DNA of 64,000 bases from Cytobacillus gottheilii (GTDB lineage Bacteria > Bacillota > Bacilli > Bacillales > Cytobacillaceae): positions 2,266,323-2,330,322 of the forward strand of contig NZ_LT800494.1 of NCBI RefSeq assembly GCF_900166665.1, written 5' to 3'. Shown piece by piece: positions 18,896 through 26,683 of this stretch; position 1 is the stretch's first letter, and every line of letters begins with the position of its first letter. The notes below the pieces were generated by a model that was given only the letters and a program-made list of their open reading frames with translations, did no database searches and was not told the origin of the DNA. The translations under genes and the position numbers were made by a program.

Positions 18896-19876
18896 ATGAA
18901 ACTAAAACCCATATTAGGTCATCACCATGTTTCAGCCATAACAGCAAACGCACAGAAAAACTATCATTTTTATACTGAGATTCTTGGGTTAAGACTTGTA
19001 AAAAAAACAGTAAATCAAGATGATCCGAGCATGTATCATTTATTCTATGCAGATAATTTTGGGTCTCCAGGGACTGATTTAACCTTCTTTGAAATAAAAA
19101 ATGCAGGGAGAACCTACCCTGGGCATAATAGTATATCCCAAACAGGTTTACGAGTTCGTGATGATGATGCACTCTTATATTGGAAAGAACGCTTTGTGCA
19201 ATATGGAGTAAAATGCGAAGAACGATCAGAACACGCTGGCAGAAAAGTGCTTGTTTTTGAGGATCATGAGGGCCAGCGGCTGTCTCTTGTATCAGATGAG
19301 AATAATCTTGGAGTCAGTGGAGGTCAGCCTTGGGAACATGGGCCAGTTCCCGTTGAGCATGCGATTATAGGACTAGGTCCAGTTCTGCTGACAGTAAGAA
19401 ACTTAAAGGATACAGCCTTTATGTTAACAGACGTCCTCCATTATAAAGAAAATGGCAATTATACGAGTATAAAGGAAGGCCATTCATCCATTTGCTACGT
19501 TTTTACAACAGGTGAAGGAGGTACAGGCGCCGAGATTCATGTCGAGGAACTGGCCGACCTGCCAAAAGAGCGTCCGGGCAGGGGGAGTGTACATCATGTT
19601 GCCATAAGGGTGGAAGATGAAGATGAATTAAATAAGTGGGCTGAACATTTAAAGCAATTGCGGATCGCCAATTCAGGCATTGTTGAACGCTATTATTTTA
19701 AATCTATCTATTTTCGTGATGAAAATAGAATTCTGTTTGAACTAGCTACAGATGGACCGGGTTTCTTGCAGGATGAACACATCGATACCTTAGGAGAAAA
19801 CCTGGCGCTGCCGCCTTACCTGGAAAGTAGAAGAGAAGAAATTGAAGCGAATTTAACTCCGTTAGAAACGGATTGA
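18896..19876 (+). CDS. Ring-cleaving dioxygenase, glyoxalase fold (MhqO/MhqA-like)
   Basis: 326 residues with two vicinal-oxygen-chelate (glyoxalase) domains. The first begins GHHHVSAITANAQKNYHFY with the metal histidine, the second has VHHVAIRVEDEDEL, and the terminal metal glutamate is in DENRILFELATDGPGF. This layout is that of MhqA/MhqO-type extradiol dioxygenases, which in B. subtilis are induced by hydroquinone and catechol under the MarR regulator MhqR. The start at 18896 follows GGTGG, and an upstream GTG would add four residues. No MhqR-type box was seen in front of this gene. Confidence 0.8.
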   Translation: MKLKPILGHHHVSAITANAQKNYHFYTEILGLRLVKKTVNQDDPSMYHLFYADNFGSPGTDLTFFEIKNAGRTYPGHNSISQTGLRVRDDDALLYWKERFVQYGVKCEERSEHAGRKVLVFEDHEGQRLSLVSDENNLGVSGGQPWEHGPVPVEHAIIGLGPVLLTVRNLKDTAFMLTDVLHYKENGNYTSIKEGHSSICYVFTTGEGGTGAEIHVEELADLPKERPGRGSVHHVAIRVEDEDELNKWAEHLKQLRIANSGIVERYYFKSIYFRDENRILFELATDGPGFLQDEHIDTLGENLALPPYLESRREEIEANLTPLETD

Positions 19877-19930
19877 TCTATGATTACAGGTTTTAATAGG
19901 CCAGTGACAAACGTTTTTATTGTTTTAATG

Positions 19931-19956
19931 TGAAACCTTTCTCACTATTTTACGTT
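19931..19956 (+). promoter_or_regulatory. ECF-type promoter motif before the penicillin-binding protein gene
   Basis: TGAAAC, a 16-base spacer, then CGTT. The -35 matches the sigma-W/sigma-M class perfectly and the spacing is right; the -10 has CGTT rather than CGTA or CGTC. It lies 68 bases before the gene start. Confidence 0.45.
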
Positions 19957-20023
19957 TAATATATAGTAATAGTATCTACCATCAGGATGAGCGAGTTTTT
20001 CAGATACTTTAAAGGAGAAAGAT

Positions 20024-22093
20024 ATGAGCAGATTACAGCCCGTTTGGGAAAATTTAAAACGTTACTGGAAAAAGTTCCATATAACACAGATTATTTTATT
20101 GCTTGGATTATCAGCAATACTATTTACCATATTATTTTTTGCATTTTTAGCTGCAACCGCAAATGTAGAAACCTTAAAGGATGGTCTTAGGCAGTCTACG
20201 GTTATTTATGATAAAGATGGAGATGCTGCAGCAAAACTTGCCTCAAATCGAGCCGAAGGTGTTTTAATTGAAGAGATTCCAGAACATGTAAAGAACGCTG
20301 TCATCTCGATTGAGGATGAACGCTTTTATGAACATAATGGCTTTGATGTCAAAGGGATCGCCCGAGCTTTTTTCAGCAACCTGTTTGCAGGGAAAATTAC
20401 TGGGGGCGGCAGCACACTGACACAGCAATTAACCAAAAATGCCCTTTTAACGACAGAGCAAACGTATCGACGCAAAGCAGAAGAGCTTTTCTTAGCAGTA
20501 GAAATAGAGAAAAAATATGAAAAAGATGAAATCCTGCAAATGTATTTGAATCAAGTATATTTTGGAAGCGGAGCATGGGGCATTAACAGCGCAGCAAACA
20601 CATATTTCAGCAAAAAACCTTCTCAGCTTACCATAAGTGAAGCTGCCGTTCTTGCTGGACTTCTTCAGTCACCATCTGTTCTTGATCCAAATAAAAACTA
20701 TGATCGTTCCATGGAACGGCGGAATGTGGTTCTAAGTAAAATGAATGAACTTGGTTACATAACAGACCAAGAGTTCACAGATGCAAAGGAAGAAAAAATT
20801 GTTTTACACGAAGGCTCAGGGACAGCAATGGAACGGAAATATCCATATTATGTTGATGCTGTTTTAGACGAAGCCATTCATACGTATGGCTTAACACAAG
20901 AAGAGATATTTACACGAGGCTATAAAATTTACACAGAACTCGATCAAAATCTGCAATCTGGTTTAGAGCATGTGTACAGCAGAGACTCGTTATTCCCGCA
21001 AGGAAGAGGCGGAGAACTCGTTCAAAGCGGCGGCGTGTTGCTAGATCCTGCCACTGGGGGCGTTCGTGCTCTAGTAGGAGGAAGAGGAGAACATGTATTC
21101 CGCGGCTTTAATAGAGCTACACATATTAAAATGCAGCCAGGTTCTACATTAAAGCCTCTTGCTGTTTATACACCTGCTTTGGAAGAAGGCTACACTGGAG
21201 AATCAATGCTGAAAGATGAACTTCAAACGTATGGTGATTATCGGCCTGAAAATGCTTCCAAGCAATATGCTGGAGAAGTAACGATGAAAAAAGCCATCGA
21301 ACAATCAATTAATGCACCAGCTGTCTGGCTCCTGAATGAGATTGGGCTCGATAAAGGAATTGATTCTTTAACTAGATTTGGCATTCCATTACAAGACGAA
21401 GATGAATATTTAGGTATCGGATTAGGCGGCATGCGAAGCGGTATTTCACCGTTAAAGCTGGCAGAGGCATATGCAGCATTCCCAAATGAGGGAAAGAAAA
21501 ATGATGCACATCTTATTACGAAAATTGAAGGACCTACAGGGAAGGTTATTGCCGAAAGAAAGAAAATAACGGTTAAAGTGACTTCGAAAAAGGTTGCTGA
21601 AGAAATGACAACTCTGCTTCAGGGAGTAGTAGATGAGGGTACAGGAACAGGCACCAAAATGGATGGCATTCAGATTGCTGGCAAAACCGGTTCAACTCAG
21701 CTGCCGTATGCGGATATTAATGGTACAAAGGATCAGTGGTTTGTAGGGTATACGAAAAACTTAGTTGGAGCTGTCTGGCTCGGTTATGACAAAACGGATC
21801 GTGAGCATTATTTATCAACCAGCAGTTCCGAAACGGTTGTCCCTGTATTCCGTGCGATCATGGAACAATCAGTTCAGCATATGGAAATGGAAAATTTCAC
21901 TGAAGAGCGTTTCAATGAGGAAGAAATCCGAAAAGATGTTGAAGAAACCTTAAAAGAACAAGCAGAAAAGCTTGAAGGAAAGCTAAAAGAAGAAATGCCA
22001 AAATGGAGGGAATCCCTGAATAAGGGCATAGAAGAATTAGACCAATTTGGCGACTACTTAAAAGAAAAATGGGGAGACATAAAGGGGAATTAG
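20024..22093 (+). CDS. Class A penicillin-binding protein (PbpG/PBP1A-like)
   Basis: 689 residues, bifunctional peptidoglycan synthase. A short cytoplasmic tail and a transmembrane anchor (about residues 22-45) precede the glycosyltransferase domain (about 60-235) with the catalytic glutamate in ISIEDERFYEHNG and the GGSTLTQQL motif. The transpeptidase domain (about 320-600) has PGSTLKP (SxxK), SINAP (SxN) and AGKTGST (KTG). The last 70 residues form a charged helix. Length and sequence resemble B. subtilis PbpG (691 residues), a sporulation PBP. The upstream motif here is ECF-like, which suggests envelope-stress control. Start at 20024 after AAAGGAGAAAGAT. Confidence 0.88.
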   Translation: MSRLQPVWENLKRYWKKFHITQIILLLGLSAILFTILFFAFLAATANVETLKDGLRQSTVIYDKDGDAAAKLASNRAEGVLIEEIPEHVKNAVISIEDERFYEHNGFDVKGIARAFFSNLFAGKITGGGSTLTQQLTKNALLTTEQTYRRKAEELFLAVEIEKKYEKDEILQMYLNQVYFGSGAWGINSAANTYFSKKPSQLTISEAAVLAGLLQSPSVLDPNKNYDRSMERRNVVLSKMNELGYITDQEFTDAKEEKIVLHEGSGTAMERKYPYYVDAVLDEAIHTYGLTQEEIFTRGYKIYTELDQNLQSGLEHVYSRDSLFPQGRGGELVQSGGVLLDPATGGVRALVGGRGEHVFRGFNRATHIKMQPGSTLKPLAVYTPALEEGYTGESMLKDELQTYGDYRPENASKQYAGEVTMKKAIEQSINAPAVWLLNEIGLDKGIDSLTRFGIPLQDEDEYLGIGLGGMRSGISPLKLAEAYAAFPNEGKKNDAHLITKIEGPTGKVIAERKKITVKVTSKKVAEEMTTLLQGVVDEGTGTGTKMDGIQIAGKTGSTQLPYADINGTKDQWFVGYTKNLVGAVWLGYDKTDREHYLSTSSSETVVPVFRAIMEQSVQHMEMENFTEERFNEEEIRKDVEETLKEQAEKLEGKLKEEMPKWRESLNKGIEELDQFGDYLKEKWGDIKGN

Positions 22094-22150
22094 AATTAAT
22101 TCCTTCGTGTCACACCTATATACTATTTATTATTTGAAAGATTCATACGA

Positions 22151-22208
22151 ACAACAGATAGACAAAGGATCCGAAAAATCTTTTGTCTATCTATTGTTCT
22201 TTTTTTTG
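22151..22208 (+). terminator. Intrinsic terminator
   Basis: Stem GATAGACAAA/TTTGTCTATC, about 15-nt loop including GGATCC, followed by T8. It lies 57 bases after the penicillin-binding protein gene stop. Confidence 0.85.
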
Positions 22209-22345
22209 TTAGGTTTACTTGTATATAATATTATATATTTATAAATGTCTTTTATAAGAGCTTGTCAAAAGAATTCCTTTTAACAGTATACATGTAGATT
22301 GAAACGAAAGAGTGCAAGGACTCCTGCCCCGCCCGATCGTATGAA

Positions 22346-22398
22346 TATTTATGATATCATCTGCTAGCACTTTGCTATATTTATGTTATCATATGCTA
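22346..22398 (+). promoter_or_regulatory. Two 21-bp direct repeats, likely operators of the RHH gene
   Basis: Two 21-bp sites at 22346-22366 and 22378-22398 agree at 19 of 21 positions. Each is AT-rich and partly palindromic (ATGATATCAT in the first). They start exactly 32 bp apart, three helical turns, and the second ends 15 bp before the start of a small DNA-binding-type protein. This suggests autorepression. Confidence 0.5.
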
Positions 22399-22413
22399 TA
22401 AGAGGTGATAGAC

Positions 22414-22608
22414 ATGGATTCGGAAGAAAGAATACAAGTAAATGTTCGATTAAAAAAAGATACCAATAATAAGTTAGATGAAATCGTTGAATATTACCAA
22501 GAGAATACGAAATTTGGACGTGTTTATAAAGGCGATGTTCTAACCGATATAATCGAAAAATCATATGATATTATGTTAAAGCAAAAAAAGATGGGTAAAA
22601 AACCGTAA
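22414..22608 (+). CDS. Small ribbon-helix-helix-like protein
   Basis: 64 residues. The layout is that of a ribbon-helix-helix DNA-binding dimer: a beta strand (RIQVNVRLKK), a first helix (NNKLDEIVEYYQ) and a second helix beginning KGDVLTDIIEKSYDIM. No toxin-like partner gene is attached; the neighbour is an HD hydrolase 43 bases away. The ATG at 22414 was chosen because AGAGGTGATAG precedes it. Paired 21-bp repeats just upstream would suit autoregulation. The RHH assignment is from pattern only. Confidence 0.6.
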   Translation: MDSEERIQVNVRLKKDTNNKLDEIVEYYQENTKFGRVYKGDVLTDIIEKSYDIMLKQKKMGKKP

Positions 22609-22651
22609 GATAATTGTTATAAAATTTTGGTGATGGTAAGGAGAGTGAAAC

Positions 22652-23173
22652 ATGAGGGATGTTACATTAACTGATATCTATCAGCACAGGATCGCACAAA
22701 AATACGTCACACGTTCAGGTCTAGCTCATGCTATTGCTGTCAGTTATCATGCATTTCGCCTGGCAAAAGAGCAAGGTGTTGACCCAGACAGTGCTGCTAA
22801 AGCAGGCTTCCTTCATGATATTGGACATTACACCTGGTACAAAAATGGAAAATGGGATTATGATTTATATAAAAAGAATGATATTCACGCCATAAAAGGC
22901 GCAGAAAGAGCCCATAAACTGCTGATCCGACTAGGTGAAAATCCTGTCAAAGCGAAGGAAATTGCTTTAGCAATTCTATTCCATACTGACTCATTTATGC
23001 CAGGCGGTGAAGTCATCCGTACTCCACTGCAAACAATTGTCAAAACAGCCGACGAACTAGATGAAGAACCAGGCGGTGCCCATCACTACCGCACCTTAGA
23101 ATACGACCGCGCCCTTAAAAGCCTGCAAGAATTGGATGAAAGAATTGAGAAGTTCCTAAACCAAAATGAATAA
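22652..23173 (+). CDS. HD-domain phosphohydrolase
   Basis: 173 residues. The metal-binding HD signature is in GFLHDIGHYTW (about residues 51-61), with upstream histidine in GLAHAIAVSYHAF, downstream ILFHTDSF and ADELDEE completing the H...HD...D pattern. It is a stand-alone HD hydrolase, probably cytoplasmic and acting on a nucleotide or phosphoester. The substrate cannot be told from sequence. A GGAGAG ribosome site precedes the ATG. It may be cotranscribed with the RHH gene. Downstream is a repeat copy split by an insertion sequence. Confidence 0.8.
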   Translation: MRDVTLTDIYQHRIAQKYVTRSGLAHAIAVSYHAFRLAKEQGVDPDSAAKAGFLHDIGHYTWYKNGKWDYDLYKKNDIHAIKGAERAHKLLIRLGENPVKAKEIALAILFHTDSFMPGGEVIRTPLQTIVKTADELDEEPGGAHHYRTLEYDRALKSLQELDERIEKFLNQNE

Positions 23174-23284
23174 GGTGTAAAAAACGTAAAACTAAAAAGA
23201 GTAAAACAACTATTCATCTGATAAAGTTATAAAAGCTTTTTAGACATTAGATTTTTGTTTTTCTTATTATTGTGCGATTACTTG

Positions 23285-23360
23285 TTAGTGAAATGGAGCG
23301 GAGGACCCTCGACTCCGGAGGGAAGTAGAGGAAAAGGTGAGACCCCGCAGGCTTGCCGAG
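23285..23360 (+). repeat. Intergenic repeat, copy E, left half (split by IS110)
   Basis: The GC-rich core from TTAGTGAAATGGAGCGGAGG to GCAGGCTTGCCGAG. The usual TIR and palindrome on the gene side are not recognisable here. The match stops abruptly where the IS110-family element begins, and the rest of the core resumes at 25132. Confidence 0.85.
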
Positions 23361-23472
23361 TTATCATGAACGAAACTAGCCCCTACACGTAATTTCGTAG
23401 GTTAATTTGGTGAAAATGTTAATGCTAAACAAATACCAAATCAGAGCTACATTACGGAAGGAGCTAGTTATT

Positions 23473-24588
23473 ATGCAGGATACCATAAAATATATAGGTT
23501 TAGACGTATCTAAAGAAAAAATTGCGGTGGCAATCGCTGAGGAAGGCCGTGGTGAGCCTCGTTATTACGGGATGATCCCACATAAACCGGAAGCGATTAG
23601 GAAGTTAGTTAAAAAGCTTGGAGGTCCTCATTCGTTAAGAGTATGTTATGAAGCAGGTCCAACGGGTTATCCGTTATATCGACTTTTTCTTACTTTAGAT
23701 ATTCATTGTGAAGTAATTGCACCATCTCTAATCCCTAAAAGACCAGGTGAGCGTATAAAAACAGATCGGAGAGATTCGGTTCGACTTGCACAATTATATC
23801 GTGCAGGAGAATTAACATCCATTCATGTTCCAAAGGCTGAAGACGAGGCTCTCCGGGACTTAGTTCGTGCGCGCGAAGACGCGAAAGAGGATGAATTGAG
23901 AGCGAAACATCGATTAACCAAATTCTTATTACGTAATAACTTGAATCCACCGGAAGGAGTTAATAAATGGACAAAAAAATATCGTGAATGGTTAAATGCC
24001 TTAAAATTTAAACATTCAGCTCTTAAGGTTGTTTTTCAAGAATATTATCACCAGTTAAAAGAACTTGAGCAACGTCTTCTTAGTTTTGAAGAGGAAATAA
24101 ATAAACAAGCAACTGAAGGAATCCACGCTCCTATGATTCAGGCCTTACAAGGGTTGAGGGGTGTAGCTCTTATAACTGCGACTAGTTTAGTAGCTGAGAT
24201 AAGCTCGTTTGAACGTTTTGCCACGCCAAAGCAATTTATGTCTTATGTTGGACTAATTCCAAGCGAATTTTCAAGTGGTGAAAAAAGAAGACAAGGTGGA
24301 ATTACGAAGACAGGAAACCGTCATGTGCGCCGTTTACTGGTTGAATCAGCCTGGAGCTATCGCCACGGACCTGCAGTAAAAGGAAATCTGAAGAAAAGGT
24401 TAGATGGGTTGCCACCTTCTATTCAAGCGATATCCTGGAAAGCACAAAAACGGCTGCATTCAAGATATTATCGATTACTTTCTAGAGGAAAGGAACAGGG
24501 AAAAGCCATTACCGCTACGGCAAGGGAGTTGGCAGGATTTATTTGGGCGATTACGAGAGAAGTAGAAGCTATGAAAACAAGTGGTTGA
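23473..24588 (+). CDS. IS110-family transposase (DEDD recombinase)
   Basis: 371 residues, full length. N-terminal RuvC-like DEDD domain: YIGLDVSKEK (first Asp), CYEAGPTGY (Glu) and KTDRRDSVRLAQL (two Asp). A central coiled region (about 140-215) leads to the C-terminal Tnp_20 domain with GLRGVALITAT, YVGLIPSEFSSGE (catalytic serine region) and GNRHVRRLLVESAW. These enzymes are RNA-guided recombinases that move a circular intermediate to an unduplicated or 2-bp core site. The ATG at 23473 follows GGAAGGAG. No frameshift or internal stop is seen. Confidence 0.93.
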   Translation: MQDTIKYIGLDVSKEKIAVAIAEEGRGEPRYYGMIPHKPEAIRKLVKKLGGPHSLRVCYEAGPTGYPLYRLFLTLDIHCEVIAPSLIPKRPGERIKTDRRDSVRLAQLYRAGELTSIHVPKAEDEALRDLVRAREDAKEDELRAKHRLTKFLLRNNLNPPEGVNKWTKKYREWLNALKFKHSALKVVFQEYYHQLKELEQRLLSFEEEINKQATEGIHAPMIQALQGLRGVALITATSLVAEISSFERFATPKQFMSYVGLIPSEFSSGEKRRQGGITKTGNRHVRRLLVESAWSYRHGPAVKGNLKKRLDGLPPSIQAISWKAQKRLHSRYYRLLSRGKEQGKAITATARELAGFIWAITREVEAMKTSG

Positions 24589-24679
24589 AGAAAATGAATT
24601 GGTGATTAAAGTGAGTAAGGTAATAGAGAATGGTAATTAAAATAGAGGACTGAGAATAGGGCTCGAAGGCAAAGAGTAA

Positions 24680-24815
24680 AACCGGAAAGGATCATCCACG
24701 TGCCTCCTTTGTGCTAATCCTAATAGGATGAACGCACGTTCCGAGTTAGTGGAAAGGCCTTTATACGGAAAGATAAAATGTGTGAACCCACGAATATCAG
24801 AATACTAACCGCAGT
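24680..24815 (+). ncRNA. Candidate bridge RNA (seekRNA) of the IS110-family element
   Basis: It lies just downstream of the transposase gene, where IS1111-type elements encode their guide RNA. An interrupted stem (CCG/CGG, AAAGG/CCTTT, TCCAC/GTGGA; 24682-24699 with 24749-24768) and an inner hairpin (GTGC...GCAC, ATCCT/AGGAT; 24711-24737) enclose an 11 x 11 nt internal loop. Its 5' strand holds GCCTCCT (24702-24708), the complement of target right flank plus core (AGGAGGC). Its 3' strand holds CCGAG (24741-24745), identical to left flank plus core. A second loop (24771-24802) holds ATATCAG, equal to the IS right end plus core, and GATAA, complementary to the left-end TTATC. Boundaries are approximate. 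Confidence 0.55.
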
Positions 24816-24919
24816 TGAGATTTTTGCCTTCGTGCCGTGTTCTTACCTTCTATCAAATCAACAATTGAAGGAGGTAAGGCAATAAAATAATATTCCTTCT
24901 TAAGCTTATAGAAGTGTCC

Positions 24920-24972
24920 CAGATCTTGGAATGGCAGTCAAGGAGAACGCTTGACAGCCATTCCAAGATCTG
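24920..24972. repeat. Long hairpin in the right end of the IS110-family element
   Basis: Two 23-base arms (24920-24942 and 24950-24972) are inverted repeats with a single mismatch, around a 7-nt loop GAGAACG. No T-run follows, so it is not a typical terminator. It is distinct from the subterminal inverted repeats. Confidence 0.8.
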
Positions 24973-25131
24973 AGGTGGGCTGGCTAAGCTCAAGAAGGAG
25001 TTTCCTTAGCCTAAAGGCTAATACATCAAAATTGGAGAAGAAGCCGAAATTAGCTTCTCTTCTTAAAGAAGGCCAAATTTCATTCCCCTACAAAAAAACA
25101 GTGGGTTGCTTGACAGTTTCGTTCATATCAG

Positions 25132-25190
25132 GAGGCTCAGCTTCCTCCCCTCGGAAAGCGAGGGTACGGAGCGCAATGGAACTGACTCGA
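25132..25190 (+). repeat. Intergenic repeat, copy E, right half
   Basis: Resumes the core at GAGGCTCAGCTTCCTCC and runs to GCGCAATGGAACTGACTCG. CGAGGGTACGG here pairs with GGACCCTCG of the left half, with one mismatch. The distal TIR is not recognisable. Confidence 0.8.
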
Positions 25191-25376
25191 TTTACATGTA
25201 GCGATACTTTAATTATTCGTATGTTTCATTTACCTCTTCCTATTTAAGAACTGTATATTTTTTTAGTCCTTTTGACCTCTTTTTAGCTGAACAACCCCGC
25301 TAATCCCTCTTTTTGTCGTAATAATATTGTCCTAAATCTCATTTTTGGATACTATCTAATTAAGGAAGGTGATAAG

Positions 25377-25511
25377 ATGCGCCCCAGAACGAGAAAATCA
25401 GCAATCTCATTTGAAAATGTTAAATACAATCTAACAACCGTTTTCTTGCATTTATCATTTTACGGAATTATTATTTTAATCTTACTTTTATTTTTTGAAT
25501 TTTTTAGTTGA
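25377..25511 (+). CDS. Small membrane protein, unknown
   Basis: 44 residues: a basic N-terminus (MRPRTRKSAISFENVKY) and one hydrophobic segment (about residues 20-43) ending EFFS. The ATG follows AAGGAAGGTGATAAG, a strong ribosome site, which supports real translation. Single-span proteins of this size are common in Bacillus, but the family is not recognised. It stands alone between the insertion sequence and ppiB. Confidence 0.55.
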   Translation: MRPRTRKSAISFENVKYNLTTVFLHLSFYGIIILILLLFFEFFS

Positions 25512-25562
25512 ATCATAATATTCTGAAACCGCGCATTTCCTATTATTAAACTGCAAATAATT

Positions 25563-25590
25563 TTGTTCTTGTACAGTTTAATGGTAATAT
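25563..25590 (+). promoter_or_regulatory. Likely sigma-A promoter of ppiB
   Basis: TTGTTC, 16-base spacer, TAATAT, about 35 bases before the gene start. Confidence 0.4.
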
Positions 25591-25623
25591 GTAAGAGGAT
25601 TTTAAACAAAGGAGATGCTATTA

Positions 25624-26061
25624 ATGACTAAAAAAGGATACATACAATTGCAAAACGGTAAAAAAGTCGAATTCGAATTATACCCTAATGAAGCACCTGG
25701 AACAGTTGCAAACTTTGAAAAGCTTGCAAATGAAGGGTTCTATGATGGATTAACATTCCACCGTGTAATTCCTGGATTTGTTAGTCAAGGAGGCTGCCCT
25801 AGCGGAACGGGTACTGGCGGACCTGGCTACACAATCAAATGTGAAACAGAAGGAAATCCACATAAGCACGAAGTTGGTTCTTTATCAATGGCGCATGCTG
25901 GTAAAGATACGGGCGGAAGCCAATTCTTTATCGTACATGAGCAACAGCCGCACTTAAATGGTGTGCATACTGTATTTGGTAAAGTAACATCAGGTATGGA
26001 AGCAGTAACAGATATGAATAATGGCGATGTAATGGAGAAAGTAGTCGTTACTGAAGCATAA
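25624..26061 (+). CDS. ppiB: Cyclophilin-type peptidyl-prolyl isomerase
   Basis: 145 residues, cytoplasmic single-domain cyclophilin that speeds cis-trans isomerisation of proline peptide bonds. Family motifs include [13 protein letters not shown] with the catalytic arginine, [30 protein letters not shown] and [12 protein letters not shown]. It is very close to B. subtilis PpiB. The second ATG (25624) was chosen because AAAGGAG lies 9 bases upstream; the ATG nine bases earlier overlaps the ribosome site. It has its own promoter and terminator. Confidence 0.93.
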   Translation: MTKKGYIQLQNGKKVEFELYPNEAPGTVANFEKLANEGFYDGLTFHRVIPGFVSQGGCPSGTGTGGPGYTIKCETEGNPHKHEVGSLSMAHAGKDTGGSQFFIVHEQQPHLNGVHTVFGKVTSGMEAVTDMNNGDVMEKVVVTEA

Positions 26062-26068
26062 TCATTTG

Positions 26069-26096
26069 AAAAAGAGTCGATGTCGGCTCTTTTTCT
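26069..26096 (+). terminator. Intrinsic terminator of ppiB
   Basis: Stem GAGTCGA/TCGGCTC (one G-U pair) with a tight loop, preceded by an A-run and followed by T5, 8 bases after the stop. Confidence 0.8.
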
Positions 26097-26132
26097 ATGT
26101 GTTTTTCTATACTATTAAAACAGAGGTGCCCT

Positions 26133-26648
26133 ATGAAGCCAGTAAATGATATTATATGCCCGGATTTGGATGTGTTATTTATTGGTTTTAACCCCAGCAT
26201 TAAATCATCCGAAACCGGCCATCATTTTGCAAACCGAAGCAATCGTTTTTGGAAGATTCTACATCAAGCCGGCTTAACGCCTTATCAATATTTGCCTGAA
26301 CAAGATCGAGATTTATTAGAGTTAAACTATGGGTTAACGAATATCGTGGCACGCCCGACAAAGGCTGCGGATGAAATAAGCAAAGAAGAATACAATGAAG
26401 GACGATTACTACTGGCTGAAAAGCTACAAACATACCAGCCTAAAATTGCCTGTTATGTAGGAAAGGGAGTATATGAGCAGCTGGCAAAAAAGAAAAAGAT
26501 CCCTTGGGGTATTCAAGAAAATTCTGTTGTACCAGGAATCATTGATTTTGTCGCTCCTTCATCGAGTGGACTTGTTCGCATGAAACTCAATGAGATAGTC
26601 GATATTTATAAGCTGGTAAATAAACAATTAAGAGAGTTACAGCAATAA
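26133..26648 (+). CDS. mug: G/U mismatch-specific uracil-DNA glycosylase
   Basis: 171 residues of the Mug/TDG family, which removes uracil or thymine opposite guanine. Motif 1 is FIGFNPSIKSSETGHHFA (GxNPS) and motif 2 is PSSSGLVRM near the C-terminus; NYGLTNIVARPTK is the conserved central segment. The ATG at 26133 follows AGAGGTGCCC; an upstream ATG at 26097 has no ribosome site. The stop lies inside a 17-bp tandem duplication. The alkyltransferase-like gene starts 35 bases later, so the two DNA-repair genes probably form an operon. Confidence 0.88.
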   Translation: MKPVNDIICPDLDVLFIGFNPSIKSSETGHHFANRSNRFWKILHQAGLTPYQYLPEQDRDLLELNYGLTNIVARPTKAADEISKEEYNEGRLLLAEKLQTYQPKIACYVGKGVYEQLAKKKKIPWGIQENSVVPGIIDFVAPSSSGLVRMKLNEIVDIYKLVNKQLRELQQ

Positions 26649-26662
26649 GAGAGTTACAGCAA
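26629..26662 (+). repeat. 17-bp tandem duplication over the mug stop codon
   Basis: TAAGAGAGTTACAGCAA occurs at 26629-26645 and again at 26646-26662, followed by a partial third (TAAGAGAGG) that provides the next ribosome site. The mug stop is the first TAA of the second unit, so the protein end is unaffected. Confidence 0.85.
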
Positions 26663-26683
26663 TAAGAGAGGAGGTATTTCAGT

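Larger units (their letters stand above)
23361..25131 (+). mobile_element. IS110-family insertion sequence (IS1111-type)
   Basis: A 1,769-bp insertion (23361-25129) splits a repeat core; removing it with one copy of the AG at 23359-23360/25130-25131 rebuilds the intact CCGAGGAGGCTCAG sequence. Subterminal inverted repeats ATGAACGAAACT lie 5 bp inside the left end (23366-23377) and 3 bp inside the right end (25115-25126), as in the IS1111 subgroup. It contains one transposase gene and a long non-coding right end of 541 bp. Intact ends and reading frame suggest an active or recent copy. Confidence 0.9.

Noticed and set aside
24951..25247. Open frame of 98 codons at the right end of the IS110-type element
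   Set aside because: It begins in one arm of the 23-bp hairpin, crosses the IS boundary and continues in the interrupted repeat; not a gene.
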